Below the pieces are notes generated by a model. It had not been told where the DNA came from. It saw nothing but the letters and a program-made list of their open reading frames with translations, and ran no database searches. 64,000 nucleotides of DNA from Pantoea sp. A4. Its GTDB lineage: Bacteria; Pseudomonadota; Gammaproteobacteria; Enterobacterales; Enterobacteriaceae. Both the position numbers and the translations under genes were made by a program. The DNA lies in contig NZ_ALXE01000025.1 of assembly GCF_000295955.2 (NCBI RefSeq), forward strand, positions 124,001 through 188,000. The letters run 5' to 3'. Below are positions 1-8,331 of this stretch, one piece after another (positions within the stretch are counted from its first letter, which is position 1; each line of letters begins with the position of its first letter).

Positions 1-155
1 TCCAGGATATTGTACAGCGCGAATTACCTGATATTAGTCTGGCATCTCCCCAATTCATTACTATTCGCAGTATACATGTTCACGATGATTCCCCCACCGC
101 CGATGGCTTAGAGGGAAATTCATCCAGTGTCTGGTTAGACAAGTCAGAAAAATAA
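1..155 (+). CDS. C-terminus of a peptide/opine ABC transporter substrate-binding protein (5' end outside window)
   Basis: The reading frame is open from the window edge (codons in phase from base 3) and ends with TAA at 153-155, giving the last 50 residues. The tail has the pattern of SBP family 5 (DppA/OppA-like) C-termini: a stretch reading PDISLASPQFITI, then RSIHVHD, and an ending with EGN...VWLDK. In that family the end of the protein packs back onto the ligand-binding lobe. It is followed by a terminator and then by matching permease and ATPase genes on the same strand, which supports the assignment. Only the tail is visible, so the substrate class cannot be read. Confidence 0.6.
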   Translation, partial: QDIVQRELPDISLASPQFITIRSIHVHDDSPTADGLEGNSSSVWLDKSEK

Positions 156-170
156 TGTCGCCCAGCGTCA

Positions 171-206
171 AAAGCCGTCAATAATTTTTGCCGGCTTTCT
201 TTTTCT
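171..206 (+). terminator. Intrinsic terminator after the binding-protein gene
   Basis: AAAGCCG (171-177) pairs with CGGCTTT (192-198) and is followed by the T-rich tract CTTTTTCT. It lies 16 bases after the stop codon. Such a partial terminator between the binding-protein gene and the rest of the cassette would keep the binding protein in excess over the permease genes. Confidence 0.6.
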
Positions 207-309
207 AAGAAACGGGAAAGTTTTGCGAATTTAATTCATTTTGCATACTTCTCCCCTTTGTTAACGTCAAATCTCATCATATCTTCAGCGCTTTTCAGGG
301 AACCAACGT

Positions 310-1035
310 ATGGCCCACTCCGTATTCCAACCGGCGACCATTGGCATTTTGATGGTCAAAACGGCATTTCGTCGCTATCAGGGTGACATTGGTAACCCAC
401 AAACCTGGTCGTTTCCGGTTCGGTATCAAGTGGTTGAGGAAGCTATTCCACAGCGCATGGGACACCTGGGGGAACATCAATTACTCGAGCCCTTTAAACG
501 TGCGGCGCAAACGTTGATTGACCAGGGCGTTGACGGGCTAACCACCAGCTGCGGCTACTTGTCCTGGTACCAGCAAGAGCTGGCTGCCTGGTCTCCCGTG
601 CCTATCGTCACCAGCAGCCTGTTGCAATACGTGAGCCTGCGTCAGATTCTCCCGGCCAATCGTCCACCACTGATTTTGACGTTTGACGAGAGCACCCTAA
701 AAGCCGATTACCTGACTCGCGTCGGCATTCCCGCTGATGCACAGGTTGCGGGCATGCCACCTGATTCTGAATTTGTCCGATCTATACGAGAGGGAGACAG
801 TAGCGTGCGCTGGGAAACGTTGGCTGATGAGGTGATTAGCGCCGCATCCGCAGCACTCCAACGCTTTCCCGCCAGCGGCGCACTGCTTCTGGAATGCACC
901 AACCTGGCCCCTTTCAGCGCACTGTTACAACAGCACTTTGGCTTACCGGTCTACGATACCCTTACCCTGGTGAACGGTTTTCAGGCCGCACTGCGACCGC
1001 CGCATTGGGATCGGGGGGCACAATGGACCCTTTGA
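310..1035 (+). CDS. Asp/Glu racemase-superfamily protein
   Basis: A 241-residue protein of the aspartate/glutamate/hydantoin racemase superfamily. The two catalytic cysteines expected for cofactor-independent racemization are present: Cys81 in GLTTSCGYL and Cys196 in LLLECTNLAPF, about 115 residues apart as usual. It acts in the cytoplasm; no signal peptide is seen. The ATG at 310 has an AGGGA ribosome site at 297-301. Its end overlaps the start of the following permease gene, so it is translated with the ABC transporter, suggesting that it handles an amino acid or amide product of the imported compound. Whether it is a racemase or an isomerase/decarboxylase of the same fold (for example a maleate isomerase type) cannot be decided. 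Confidence 0.65.
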   Translation: MAHSVFQPATIGILMVKTAFRRYQGDIGNPQTWSFPVRYQVVEEAIPQRMGHLGEHQLLEPFKRAAQTLIDQGVDGLTTSCGYLSWYQQELAAWSPVPIVTSSLLQYVSLRQILPANRPPLILTFDESTLKADYLTRVGIPADAQVAGMPPDSEFVRSIREGDSSVRWETLADEVISAASAALQRFPASGALLLECTNLAPFSALLQQHFGLPVYDTLTLVNGFQAALRPPHWDRGAQWTL

Positions 1036-2069
1036 TGTCACGCGGCCATGCTACAGACCATCAAACCACGCTTGCACTATCGCGCAGCACTAAACGTGTC
1101 CTCGTTGCCTTGCGGGGCGCACTTATTCAGGCGGTTCCAGCTGCACTGGGTATTGTGCTAGTGGTGTTTATATTACTGCAATGTGTACCGGGTGATGTGG
1201 TGGATGTGATGGCGAGCCAATCTGGTAGCGCATCCGCCGAAACCATGGCCTGGCTGCGGGCTGAATACGGCCTTGACCAGCCCGTGTTAACTCAATTTTG
1301 GAACTACCTTTGGCACCTGGCGCACCTCAGCCTCGGCTACTCGCCACGCTTTGGTACTGATGTGACCACACTGATTCTCGGACGCCTGTCGGATACGCTG
1401 TTGTTAATGATACTGGCGCAGGCGTTGGCTCTGCTGGTGGGCATTGGCTTCGGCATCATAATGGCTGTGTGGGCTAACAAATGGCCGGACCGCTTACTGA
1501 CACTGGTGAATCTGCTGCTCTACTCACTGCCTGGCTTTTGGATTGGTTTACTGGTGCTACTGCTTTTCTCTGTTCAACTCAATTGGTTACCCAGTGGCGG
1601 GAATCAGACCATAGGTGCCCATCTCTCCACTGGCGCCGCATTGCTGGATAAACTCAAACATGCCTTGTTGCCGGTTCTGGCACTCAGCAGCTACTTCATC
1701 GCTATCTATGCACGCCTGACACGCAGTGCTTTGCTGGATGTTGCCGATCAGGACTTTATCCGTACCGCACGGGCGAAAGGCCTGACTCCCTGGCGCATTG
1801 TCATCCGTCATATGTTGCGATGTGCCTTAACCCCAGTCACCACTGTAGCAGGCCTTTATTTTGGCAATTTGCTCGGGGGTGCCGCAGTGATTGAGACGGT
1901 ATTTAGCTGGCCGGGGTTGGGTAGCCTTGCCATGGAAGCAATAGTGGCACGTGACTTCAACGTGGTGCTGGGCATTCTCTTGCTGTCGGCATTTATGGTG
2001 GTGATCGTCAATGTGTTAGTGGACGTGCTGCAAAGTCTGATTGATCCCCGAATGGAGGGGCGTGGATGA
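1023..2069 (+). CDS. ABC transporter permease, DppB/OppB family
   Basis: A 348-residue inner-membrane permease of the peptide/nickel type. A first transmembrane helix lies near residues 30-50, and the conserved cytoplasmic EAA loop reads ARAKGLTPWRIVIRHML, the contact site for the ATPase. A long periplasmic segment after helix 1 (GDVVDVMASQSG...YGLDQPV) is typical of the DppB subfamily. The ATG at 1023 is preferred because a GGGGGG tract at 1013-1018 gives correct spacing; an ATG at 1035 overlapping the racemase stop is the alternative. The frame is open further upstream to 894, but that part lies inside the racemase gene. It pairs with the next permease. Confidence 0.85.
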   Translation: MDPLMSRGHATDHQTTLALSRSTKRVLVALRGALIQAVPAALGIVLVVFILLQCVPGDVVDVMASQSGSASAETMAWLRAEYGLDQPVLTQFWNYLWHLAHLSLGYSPRFGTDVTTLILGRLSDTLLLMILAQALALLVGIGFGIIMAVWANKWPDRLLTLVNLLLYSLPGFWIGLLVLLLFSVQLNWLPSGGNQTIGAHLSTGAALLDKLKHALLPVLALSSYFIAIYARLTRSALLDVADQDFIRTARAKGLTPWRIVIRHMLRCALTPVTTVAGLYFGNLLGGAAVIETVFSWPGLGSLAMEAIVARDFNVVLGILLLSAFMVVIVNVLVDVLQSLIDPRMEGRG

Positions 2070-2932
2070 GAGCTCTGACCTTATCCCTGTCGGGACTAAT
2101 ACAGTGGCGTGGTTTCTTCCGCTCGCTTGAAGCCTGGGTCGGTGGTTTGTTACTGGCAAGCGTACTCTTGATGGCTCTGCTGGCCGGTACACTCTATCCC
2201 GGCGACCCACTGGAGATGGTGGCACAACCGTTTCTCTGGCCGGGTGATGACCCGCAATTTCCCCTTGGTACTGACTCGCTGGGCCGCGATGTGGCCGCGG
2301 GCATTTTCCACGGTGCACGTGTATCCCTGCAGATTGGTGTCATCGCGGTGATGGTGAGCCTGGTGCTGGGTTTAATCGCGGGTGCCAGTGCGGGCTATTT
2401 CGGCGGTAAAACTGACCGCATCATCACGCGTATCAGCGAACTGTTTCAAACCTTCCCAGCCTTTCTGCTGGTTGTGGTGTTAGTCGCGATAGGCCAACCC
2501 AGCGTGAACTATATTGCCGGTGCCATTGGCGTGGCCAGTTGGCCAATGATCGCCAGGTTAGTACGTGCAGAATGCCGTTTGCTGCGCCATCAAGAGTTTA
2601 TTCTGGCGGCGCAAACATTGGGCTATGGCCCGGTGCGTATTCTGTTCCGCGAACTATTACCCAACCTGCTGCCCACGCTGATTGTGACGCTGTCCGTCAT
2701 GATGGCTAGCGCGATTCTCACTGAGTCCTCGTTGGGTTTTCTTGGCTTTAGCGATCCCAACCGCATCAGTTGGGGGGGCATGATTGGTGATGGTCGTCAG
2801 TCACTACAAAATGCCTGGTATCTGGCTGTATTACCCGGAAGTGCACTGGCCGCCACCATTTTAGCCTTAAACCTGTTGGGGGATGTACTCAATGACCGGC
2901 TGAATCCCCGTCGTCAAGGAGCGGCAAAATGA
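2066..2932 (+). CDS. ABC transporter permease, DppC/OppC family
   Basis: A 288-residue second permease subunit. It shows the DppC hallmarks: the N-terminal segment with LGTDSLGRDVAAGIFHGAR, helices around residues 28-48, 85-110, 130-155, 200-225 and 255-275, and an EAA loop reading AAQTLGYGPVRILFREL. The ATG overlaps the stop of the preceding permease (ATGA), so the two are translationally coupled, as expected for a heterodimeric channel. It overlaps the ATPase gene by 4 bases. Substrate is unknown; the SBP and racemase context suggests an opine, peptide or modified amino acid. Confidence 0.85.
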   Translation: MRALTLSLSGLIQWRGFFRSLEAWVGGLLLASVLLMALLAGTLYPGDPLEMVAQPFLWPGDDPQFPLGTDSLGRDVAAGIFHGARVSLQIGVIAVMVSLVLGLIAGASAGYFGGKTDRIITRISELFQTFPAFLLVVVLVAIGQPSVNYIAGAIGVASWPMIARLVRAECRLLRHQEFILAAQTLGYGPVRILFRELLPNLLPTLIVTLSVMMASAILTESSLGFLGFSDPNRISWGGMIGDGRQSLQNAWYLAVLPGSALAATILALNLLGDVLNDRLNPRRQGAAK

Positions 2933-4605
2933 GCGCCATTCTGGAATATCGTCATTTTTCCGCCCGCTTTGGATCGCATTATGCGGTACAAGACCTCAAC
3001 CTTAGTGTACAGCCCGGCGAGATGCTGGCGCTGGTGGGTGAGTCCGGCAGCGGAAAATCAATCAGTGCCTTGGCCGCTCTCTGTTTGACGCCGTCATCAG
3101 CCGTGCTGGAAGGGGAAATTCACTATCAAGGGTTGAATTTGCTGGCTCAGCCGGATGCGACATTACGCAAACTGCGTGGCAAATCGATCGCTATGATCTT
3201 TCAAGACCCTATGACGTCACTGAATCCAGTGCTGACGGTAGGCCAACAGCTGGCCGAGACGGTGCAGTTACATTTAGGTGTTGACAGGTACTCAGCGCGA
3301 CAACGGGCCATTACGCTGCTTGAACAGGTCAATATCGCCAATGCTCAACAGCGAATTGATGATTATCCGCACCATTTTTCCGGTGGGCAACGCCAGCGCA
3401 TTATGATCGCTATGGCCATCGCTTGTGAGCCAAAACTGCTGATTGCTGATGAACCCACCACGGCACTGGATGCTACGGTTCAACGCCAGATTCTCGAATT
3501 GTTGCATAAACTGCGACGCGAACTTGGCATGAGCGTGCTGTTCATTACCCATGATTTAGGATTGGTCGAGCAATATGCCGATCGGGTGGCTGTAATGTAC
3601 CGGGGTGTCAAAGTTGAGGAGAGCAGCAAGACTGCACTGTTCCACCAGCCGCAGCATCCTTACAGCCGTGGCTTACTGGCCGCCTCTTTACATGCTGGAG
3701 AGACACCGCACTATCGACAGCGCCGCTTGACCGAAATCGTGCATCAAGTTGAGGGACCACCCCGTCTGATCACACCCGATGCATTAACATTACCCGCCGT
3801 CGATACACAGGCCGAGCCGCTCCTGGTGCTGGATAAGCTCTGTTTCCGTTACCCTACGATGCCACCGGGCAGCGCTTCTGTACGTGATGTTTCATTGCAC
3901 ATTCGCTCAGGTGAAACGCTGGGACTGGTGGGTGAATCGGGCTGCGGGAAATCGACACTGTCACGCCTGCTGTTGGGATTGCTTAAACCTGATAGCGGAG
4001 AAATTCACTTTTCCGGTCAACGCATGGACTCGCTCAATCATCGGCAGCGTGCAACATGGCGTTCTCGTATCCAAATGATTTTTCAGGATCCGTTTTCCTC
4101 ACTGAATCCACGTCATTCGGTTGAAGAAATTTTGCGTACACCGCTGAAAGTTCATGGCCGAGGCTCACGAGCCGAGCAGCAGCAAGCGGTAAAAGAGATC
4201 ATCGATCAAGTGGGGTTATCCTCGCGAGCACTGACGCGCTATCCCCATGAATTTTCTGGCGGCCAGCGTCAGCGCATTGGTATTGCACGTGCGTTAATAC
4301 TGAATCCGGACTTACTGATATGTGATGAACCGGTGTCAGCTTTGGATGTGTCGGTACAGGCGCAGATACTGAATTTACTTGTCAGCCTTAAACAACAACG
4401 CAACCTATCGTTGCTGTTTATTTCGCATGATTTGGCCGTGGTGCGCTACATCGCTGACCGGGTCATGGTGATGTATCAAGGCGAGATGGTGGAACAAGGC
4501 GATCACCAGCAAATCTGGCAGCGCCCTGTACATGCTTACACCCAGCAGTTATTGGCGTCAGTGAAATTGAAAACAGAGTCAGAGTTACTGACAGGAACGG
4601 GTTAA
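2929..4605 (+). CDS. Fused double ATPase of a peptide-type ABC transporter (DppD-DppF fusion)
   Basis: A 558-residue protein with two complete nucleotide-binding domains, like GsiA and YejF. Domain 1 has Walker A GESGSGKS (residues 37-44), signature FSGGQRQRI and Walker B LLIADEP. Domain 2 has Walker A GESGCGKS, signature FSGGQRQRI and Walker B LLICDEP. Each domain carries the C-terminal peptide-transporter extension (HPYSRGLL in the first, HAYTQQLL in the second). It energises the two permeases upstream, which it overlaps by 4 bases. The stop codon TAA at 4603-4605 lies two bases before a tRNA-Phe-like sequence, so this is the last gene of the segment. Confidence 0.9.
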   Translation: MSAILEYRHFSARFGSHYAVQDLNLSVQPGEMLALVGESGSGKSISALAALCLTPSSAVLEGEIHYQGLNLLAQPDATLRKLRGKSIAMIFQDPMTSLNPVLTVGQQLAETVQLHLGVDRYSARQRAITLLEQVNIANAQQRIDDYPHHFSGGQRQRIMIAMAIACEPKLLIADEPTTALDATVQRQILELLHKLRRELGMSVLFITHDLGLVEQYADRVAVMYRGVKVEESSKTALFHQPQHPYSRGLLAASLHAGETPHYRQRRLTEIVHQVEGPPRLITPDALTLPAVDTQAEPLLVLDKLCFRYPTMPPGSASVRDVSLHIRSGETLGLVGESGCGKSTLSRLLLGLLKPDSGEIHFSGQRMDSLNHRQRATWRSRIQMIFQDPFSSLNPRHSVEEILRTPLKVHGRGSRAEQQQAVKEIIDQVGLSSRALTRYPHEFSGGQRQRIGIARALILNPDLLICDEPVSALDVSVQAQILNLLVSLKQQRNLSLLFISHDLAVVRYIADRVMVMYQGEMVEQGDHQQIWQRPVHAYTQQLLASVKLKTESELLTGTG

Positions 4606-4607
4606 CA

Positions 4608-4657
4608 CGCGATTGAAAATCCCTGTTTTTTTGGTTCGATTCTGGGTTTGGGCACCA
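4608..4657 (+). mobile_element. Relic of a tRNA-Phe 3' half: probable island attachment site
   Basis: These 50 bases align without gaps to the 3' half of enterobacterial tRNA-Phe as I remember it from E. coli, from the anticodon stem (GATTGAAAATCCC, anticodon GAA) through the T arm (TTGGTTCGATTC) to the GGGCACCA acceptor end, with about 40 of 50 positions equal. Most differences are C-to-T. No 5' half is present: the upstream bases are the end of the ABC ATPase gene. Integrative elements commonly recombine into the 3' end of tRNA genes and leave such a partial copy at their far end. It is therefore read as an old att site, not a functional tRNA. Confidence 0.65.
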
Positions 4658-4669
4658 AAATTTGAAAAC

Positions 4670-4691
4670 CCTCGCTTCGGCGGGGTTTTTT
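4670..4691 (+). terminator. Terminator behind the tRNA-Phe relic
   Basis: CCTCGC and GCGGGG pair (one T-G) around a TTCG tetraloop and are followed by TTTTTT. It lies 12 bases after the CCA of the tRNA-like sequence, where a tRNA-Phe gene would have its terminator, and it also ends the ABC transporter transcript. Confidence 0.8.
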
Positions 4692-5015
4692 GCATTTAGT
4701 GGATTGGGATTTTTCTCAGCTTTGTAAAATATGTTTCTTTTTAATACGTCTATTTTTGTTTTAAATCATGATTTCTACTTAGAGTTAAAAATTAAATTAG
4801 TATGTTTAATATAATTACCACTCGCGAATTTCATGGATTTTTTGATATAAAACAATGGTTTTTTTAATTGTGATTAGCACTAGAAACCTAACGAAAACTA
4901 TTAAGTAGAACCCCTAAAAAACTACAAAATTTACCATTATGCTTCGTTGTTAAATCTAGACATGGTATTTTTTATTCGAGTAAGGTTAATCACCTTAATT
5001 TACTAAGGGTATAAC
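4692..5015. other. AT-rich gene-free stretch
   Basis: No open frame with a plausible start is seen. The base composition is visibly more AT-rich than the flanking operons, with runs such as TTTTTTAATTG and AAAAACTAC, the kind of DNA that H-NS-type proteins bind. It probably holds the promoter of the following gene pair; AAGGGT at 5006-5011 serves as ribosome site for the gene at 5016. Confidence 0.5.
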
Positions 5016-5468
5016 ATGGATACTTTTGAAGGTTTAGGAGATGGTAGTTACTTTTTTGCTGGTATGTTTAATCTAACGGAAGGTGAACTAGCATTCTGGA
5101 TTGTGGTTGACGAGGCGAGCAAACAACTTAATGTTCAAGATGTTTTTGCATTAGCCTTAATTATTGGCGGCATGCCGTTAATAAAGACCAGAGGGAAACT
5201 GGATGCGAAGAGAACAACTAAAGGTACTAGTGCGTTATCTTTAGCAATGAGAACAATGATTAAACACCGCTTAAGTTCGAGCTGGAGATCACCAACATGG
5301 AAGACTATGCTAAATGGTCAATGGGCCAGGACCAACAGCCTTGGCGGACTAATCGGGCGCTGGCTACCATGGCTCGGTGTTGCTATAACAGCATATGACG
5401 TAACTAAAATTACCTGGAATAGCATCAAACGATTCAATCTCATCGTAAAACCGGAGCATAGAGTATGA
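5016..5468 (+). CDS. STM2901-like small membrane-associated protein
   Basis: A 150-residue protein that resembles the enterobacterial STM2901 family (often called phage membrane protein). Shared traits are the start MDTFEG...YFFAGMFNLTEGELAFWI, a middle segment with AL-ALIIGG, a basic centre (residues 57-105), and a C-terminal hydrophobic stretch LPWLGVAITAYDV followed by I-WNSIKRFN. The hydrophobic segments near residues 42-55 and 112-126 could sit in the membrane. No biochemical function is known to me. It overlaps the following DUF1493 gene by 4 bases, the usual arrangement of this pair. The AT-rich surroundings suggest horizontal transfer. Confidence 0.6.
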   Translation: MDTFEGLGDGSYFFAGMFNLTEGELAFWIVVDEASKQLNVQDVFALALIIGGMPLIKTRGKLDAKRTTKGTSALSLAMRTMIKHRLSSSWRSPTWKTMLNGQWARTNSLGGLIGRWLPWLGVAITAYDVTKITWNSIKRFNLIVKPEHRV

Positions 5469-5785
5469 ACCTGGATAACGAAATACTGGCCTTTATACAA
5501 AAAGAACTCTCTGCCAAAGATCTGACTTTAGACAGTGCTCTAAATATCGGAAAGCAAGCCACAGTGCCAGAAGATGTCTGGGATCTGTTAGAAAAAATCG
5601 CGGACGTTTATAGCATTGATTTTACGCGTATCGAGTGGAACAAATACTTCCCACAGATCGGTATCCCATTTTTGCCTAACTTTATTCTACCGCGTAGTCT
5701 GAAAACGGATTATTCCACCCCTGAGCCGCTAACGATAAAAATGATTGTAGAAGCTGCAAGGACAGGAGTATGGGGCTATGACTGA
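5465..5785 (+). CDS. DUF1493 family protein
   Basis: A 106-residue acidic cytoplasmic protein with DUF1493 features: an N-terminal acyl-carrier-like helical region (residues 1-35, LTLDSALN...PEDVWDLLEKIADVYSID), a central YFP motif, and the C-terminal LTIKMIVEAARTGVWGYD that matches the family ending (LTI-ML-ESAK-G-WLYD). Function is unknown. It is translationally coupled to the STM2901-like gene upstream (ATG inside the last codons), as in Salmonella-type loci, which suggests that the two products work together. Confidence 0.7.
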   Translation: MNLDNEILAFIQKELSAKDLTLDSALNIGKQATVPEDVWDLLEKIADVYSIDFTRIEWNKYFPQIGIPFLPNFILPRSLKTDYSTPEPLTIKMIVEAARTGVWGYD

Positions 5786-6431
5786 TGATAAAAATCAGAT
5801 TATATTTCCGTTTTAAATATGAAATTTTGTGATGATGATGTCTAAATTGATTAAATTGCTGCGAAAAGTCCTTTCAGAACTGGAGGGCATTGACGATTTT
5901 CATCACTATGCTTGCCATATACCCCGCGTTCTTGCTCAGGACCGGCTCAGCTGGCTCATCGCACCCCCACAACATCGCCCCTGACCGGTACAGATTAGCG
6001 AAGCTAACCCGCTAAAACCAAACCCACGCCGGGTAAAATCCGAAAAACATCCGCTTACATCCGACGCTATCCGATTTTAATACCTACATTATCGAAGTGA
6101 ATAAAACCTTCTATTAAAATAAACAGTTACACCAGTAATTATTGAAATTGCATTTCATCAGCAAAGAAATGTTTATTAACATCAGGCAGCGGCTTGAGAT
6201 ATAAACCCTATAAGTATCAAGCCAATGAAATTAATAAGGTACCTCTTAATTAGATAATGAATGATTTGATGTTGGTATTATCACCAAATAAAAAAATTAA
6301 AATAACTTGTCGCTTAGTGCAAAACAGGATTAGTATTAATTTCGTATTGCAACGGGTTACAGCTCATATATCAGTTATCTCTGTATACAGCTGTTGTATG
6401 TTTAAATTTAAACATTCATGTGGACAGATAA
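5786..6431. other. Gene-poor AT-rich interval with inverted repeat
   Basis: No gene is supported here. An open frame of 50 codons at 5832-5984 lacks a ribosome site and any recognisable sequence. At 5998-6079 the DNA changes character to C-rich short repeats (CATCCGCTTACATCCGACGCTATCCG), like decayed or recombined DNA. GGCTTGA (6191-6197) and TCAAGCC (6217-6223) form an inverted repeat about 220 bases before the next gene, a possible operator. The rest is AT-rich and probably contains the promoter for the gene at 6432. Confidence 0.4.
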
Positions 6432-7685
6432 ATGGTAAATACATCGCAAGACGAGTTAATTTCTCACCCTTTGCGCCCGCTCGGCGCACTGGAAAATTAT
6501 GCCTGGCAAGTTGATACCACCAGCCCGAAACACTTCTCGATTACCGCTGAAGTCAGCGGGGAAACCTCGGTAGAGGAGTGGGCCAATGCGCTGAAAAAAG
6601 TCCAGGCCCGGCATCCTTTAGCGAATATTCGTGTTGATAAGCACAATGGCGATCGGCTGCATTTCTTTCACGATCCCCACGTCACTATTCCCCTGCGGGT
6701 TGCGCGGTTAAATAAAGTCACCTCCATCGAGCGTGAGCTGGAGCGCGAATTCGCCGCACCCTTTGGTTTTGGTGATGTGGCGTTATTGAAGGCAACGCTG
6801 TTATATAGCGAAGATCGCTGCGTATTGATTATGACTGCGCATCACTCTATCGCCGATGGCCGCTCGCTGACGTATTTCATTCACGATGTGCTGGAGACAT
6901 TAGCCGGAAAAAATCTGCCTGCGCTGCCCTTGTTGCCTTCGATTGAAGATATTTGTCTGCAACCTAATGAGCCTGCGGGAAATATTAATCCGCCAGCGCT
7001 GCTGCCAAACCCCATGCCTTATGCGGAGCGCAGCTTAGCGCAGCTGAAAATTCAACGGCTGAAATTGTCGAAGGAACTGTCTCAGGCAATTCGCACCCGT
7101 TCCAAACAGGAGCACACGACGGTACATGGTGCACTGTCTGCGGCGGTGGCTATTGCACTCCATAGCTCACCAGGGTGGAGCGGTTTACCGGTAAGGATTT
7201 GTACACCCATCGATGCGCGTAAATATGCCGATCTCGACTATGGGCTGAGCTTCCTCGCGCTGTTTCCGACCTACGATTATGCAGCGGGCAATGCGGCAGA
7301 GTTTTGGAACATTGCCCGCGCGGTCACGGACGATCTCAATGCCTACCGTGAGCGGCCAGGTATGGCGGCATTAATCCATCTGGTGCAGGAGATCATGGAA
7401 AATAATCATCTGCCGGATAAGGTGAAATTTGACCGTGAAATTTGCGCGCCCGACATTCTGATTTCGAATCTTGGCGTGTTGCCATTCGCGCAGGAGTTCG
7501 GCCACGTCAAACTGGAATCCCTGTGGGGGCCAAGCGTATTGATCGGCACAGAAGGGGAGCAAACTGTGGGAGTGGCGACCATTAATGGCGCAATCCACCT
7601 GATTCATACTTCTTACAAACCGGCTCCTGATTTCCTTGCCACAGCGGAGAAAGCACTGGCTGTGGCGGCGGGACTTTCCGCTTAA
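6432..7685 (+). CDS. Stand-alone condensation-domain acyltransferase
   Basis: A 417-residue protein of the chloramphenicol acetyltransferase/condensation-domain fold, as in NRPS condensation domains and PapA-type acyltransferases. The catalytic motif HHxxxDG is intact as HHSIADG (residues 137-143). The C-terminal half has the solvent channel-type pattern with ISNLGVLPF (about residues 340-348), in the place of the DFGWG motif. It would transfer an acyl group from CoA or a carrier protein to an alcohol or amine. No carrier protein, adenylation domain or phosphopantetheinyl transferase gene is adjacent, so the substrate is open. It sits alone between the AT-rich accessory region and a minus-strand HEPN gene. 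Confidence 0.75.
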   Translation: MVNTSQDELISHPLRPLGALENYAWQVDTTSPKHFSITAEVSGETSVEEWANALKKVQARHPLANIRVDKHNGDRLHFFHDPHVTIPLRVARLNKVTSIERELEREFAAPFGFGDVALLKATLLYSEDRCVLIMTAHHSIADGRSLTYFIHDVLETLAGKNLPALPLLPSIEDICLQPNEPAGNINPPALLPNPMPYAERSLAQLKIQRLKLSKELSQAIRTRSKQEHTTVHGALSAAVAIALHSSPGWSGLPVRICTPIDARKYADLDYGLSFLALFPTYDYAAGNAAEFWNIARAVTDDLNAYRERPGMAALIHLVQEIMENNHLPDKVKFDREICAPDILISNLGVLPFAQEFGHVKLESLWGPSVLIGTEGEQTVGVATINGAIHLIHTSYKPAPDFLATAEKALAVAAGLSA

Positions 7686-7763
7686 AACTGAAAGGCATCC
7701 AGCGAACAAACTTGCCGGGTGCCTGCTCGACATTTAAGGCACTGATCCTCGAAATCTTTCTCT

Positions 7764-8189
7764 TTACTGAGCTTGTGCCAGCCAGTCTATTCCTTGTTCA
7801 GCGAATGTGAATAACTGCTCGTAATACCCCTGTCCGATAACGCTACGCACAATCTCAGGATCAGTATTCAGGTAGTCATGCACCAGTGCATTACGTAAAC
7901 CGATAACTTTTCGCCAGGACGTCAGGCTCTCCATAGGCTGATTTCCTTTCTGTACCAGTATCTCAAAAGCCTGGTAAGCATCTTGTGGAGCAAACCAAGC
8001 TGGCTTCTTTGCCCAGTGTTTGGCTATGCCCAGCGCTGATAGGATTGCCAGGTATAACACCCGTTCTGCTGCACGCTGTTCCAGAGCAGACAGTGCTCTG
8101 TTTTCGACTACTATTCTCAGTTGTTCTAATTCCGCGTAGAGTTGCTTATTCTTTACTACTATCTGATCCAAATATTCTGTACTGGGCAT
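7764..8189 (-). CDS. HepT-like HEPN-domain protein (DUF86), orphan
   Basis: A 141-residue, largely helical protein with the HEPN RNase motif R-x4-H-x-Y intact as RNALVHDY (Arg99, His104, Tyr106). This places it in the HepT/DUF86 group, whose members are ribonuclease toxins usually encoded beside an MntA nucleotidyltransferase antitoxin that AMPylates the Tyr. No MntA gene (GSxAxGxxxxxSDxD motif) is found on either side, so it is an orphan here. It may have lost its partner, or be a domesticated or solitary HEPN protein. It is flanked by genes on the opposite strand. Confidence 0.7.
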   Translation of the reverse strand: MPSTEYLDQIVVKNKQLYAELEQLRIVVENRALSALEQRAAERVLYLAILSALGIAKHWAKKPAWFAPQDAYQAFEILVQKGNQPMESLTSWRKVIGLRNALVHDYLNTDPEIVRSVIGQGYYEQLFTFAEQGIDWLAQAQ

Positions 8190-8331
8190 TAAACATCCTG
8201 TTTTTACTTAACTTACTGCTCAGTTCATGCCAAAAAGGCACATCTTTTCTCGGGTTTTCTACGCACATATTTTATCAATATCCCCCGTTCACATTGCCTG
8301 TTTTTTACCAAAACCCCCTGCATCCCCGCCA

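Noticed and set aside
894..1022. Upstream extension of the first permease frame
   Set aside because: It lies wholly inside the racemase gene, has no permease-like sequence, and a better ribosome site precedes 1023.
5832..5984. Fifty-codon frame after the DUF1493 gene
   Set aside because: No ribosome site, no recognisable sequence, and a change of composition inside it; more likely chance or debris.
6257..6514. Frame of 85 codons before the condensation-domain gene
   Set aside because: It overlaps the better supported gene at 6432 in another frame and shows no protein-like pattern.
7693..7724. AGGCATCC/GGGTGCCT hairpin between the convergent condensation-domain and HEPN genes as a terminator
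   Set aside because: The loop is long and no T run follows on either strand.
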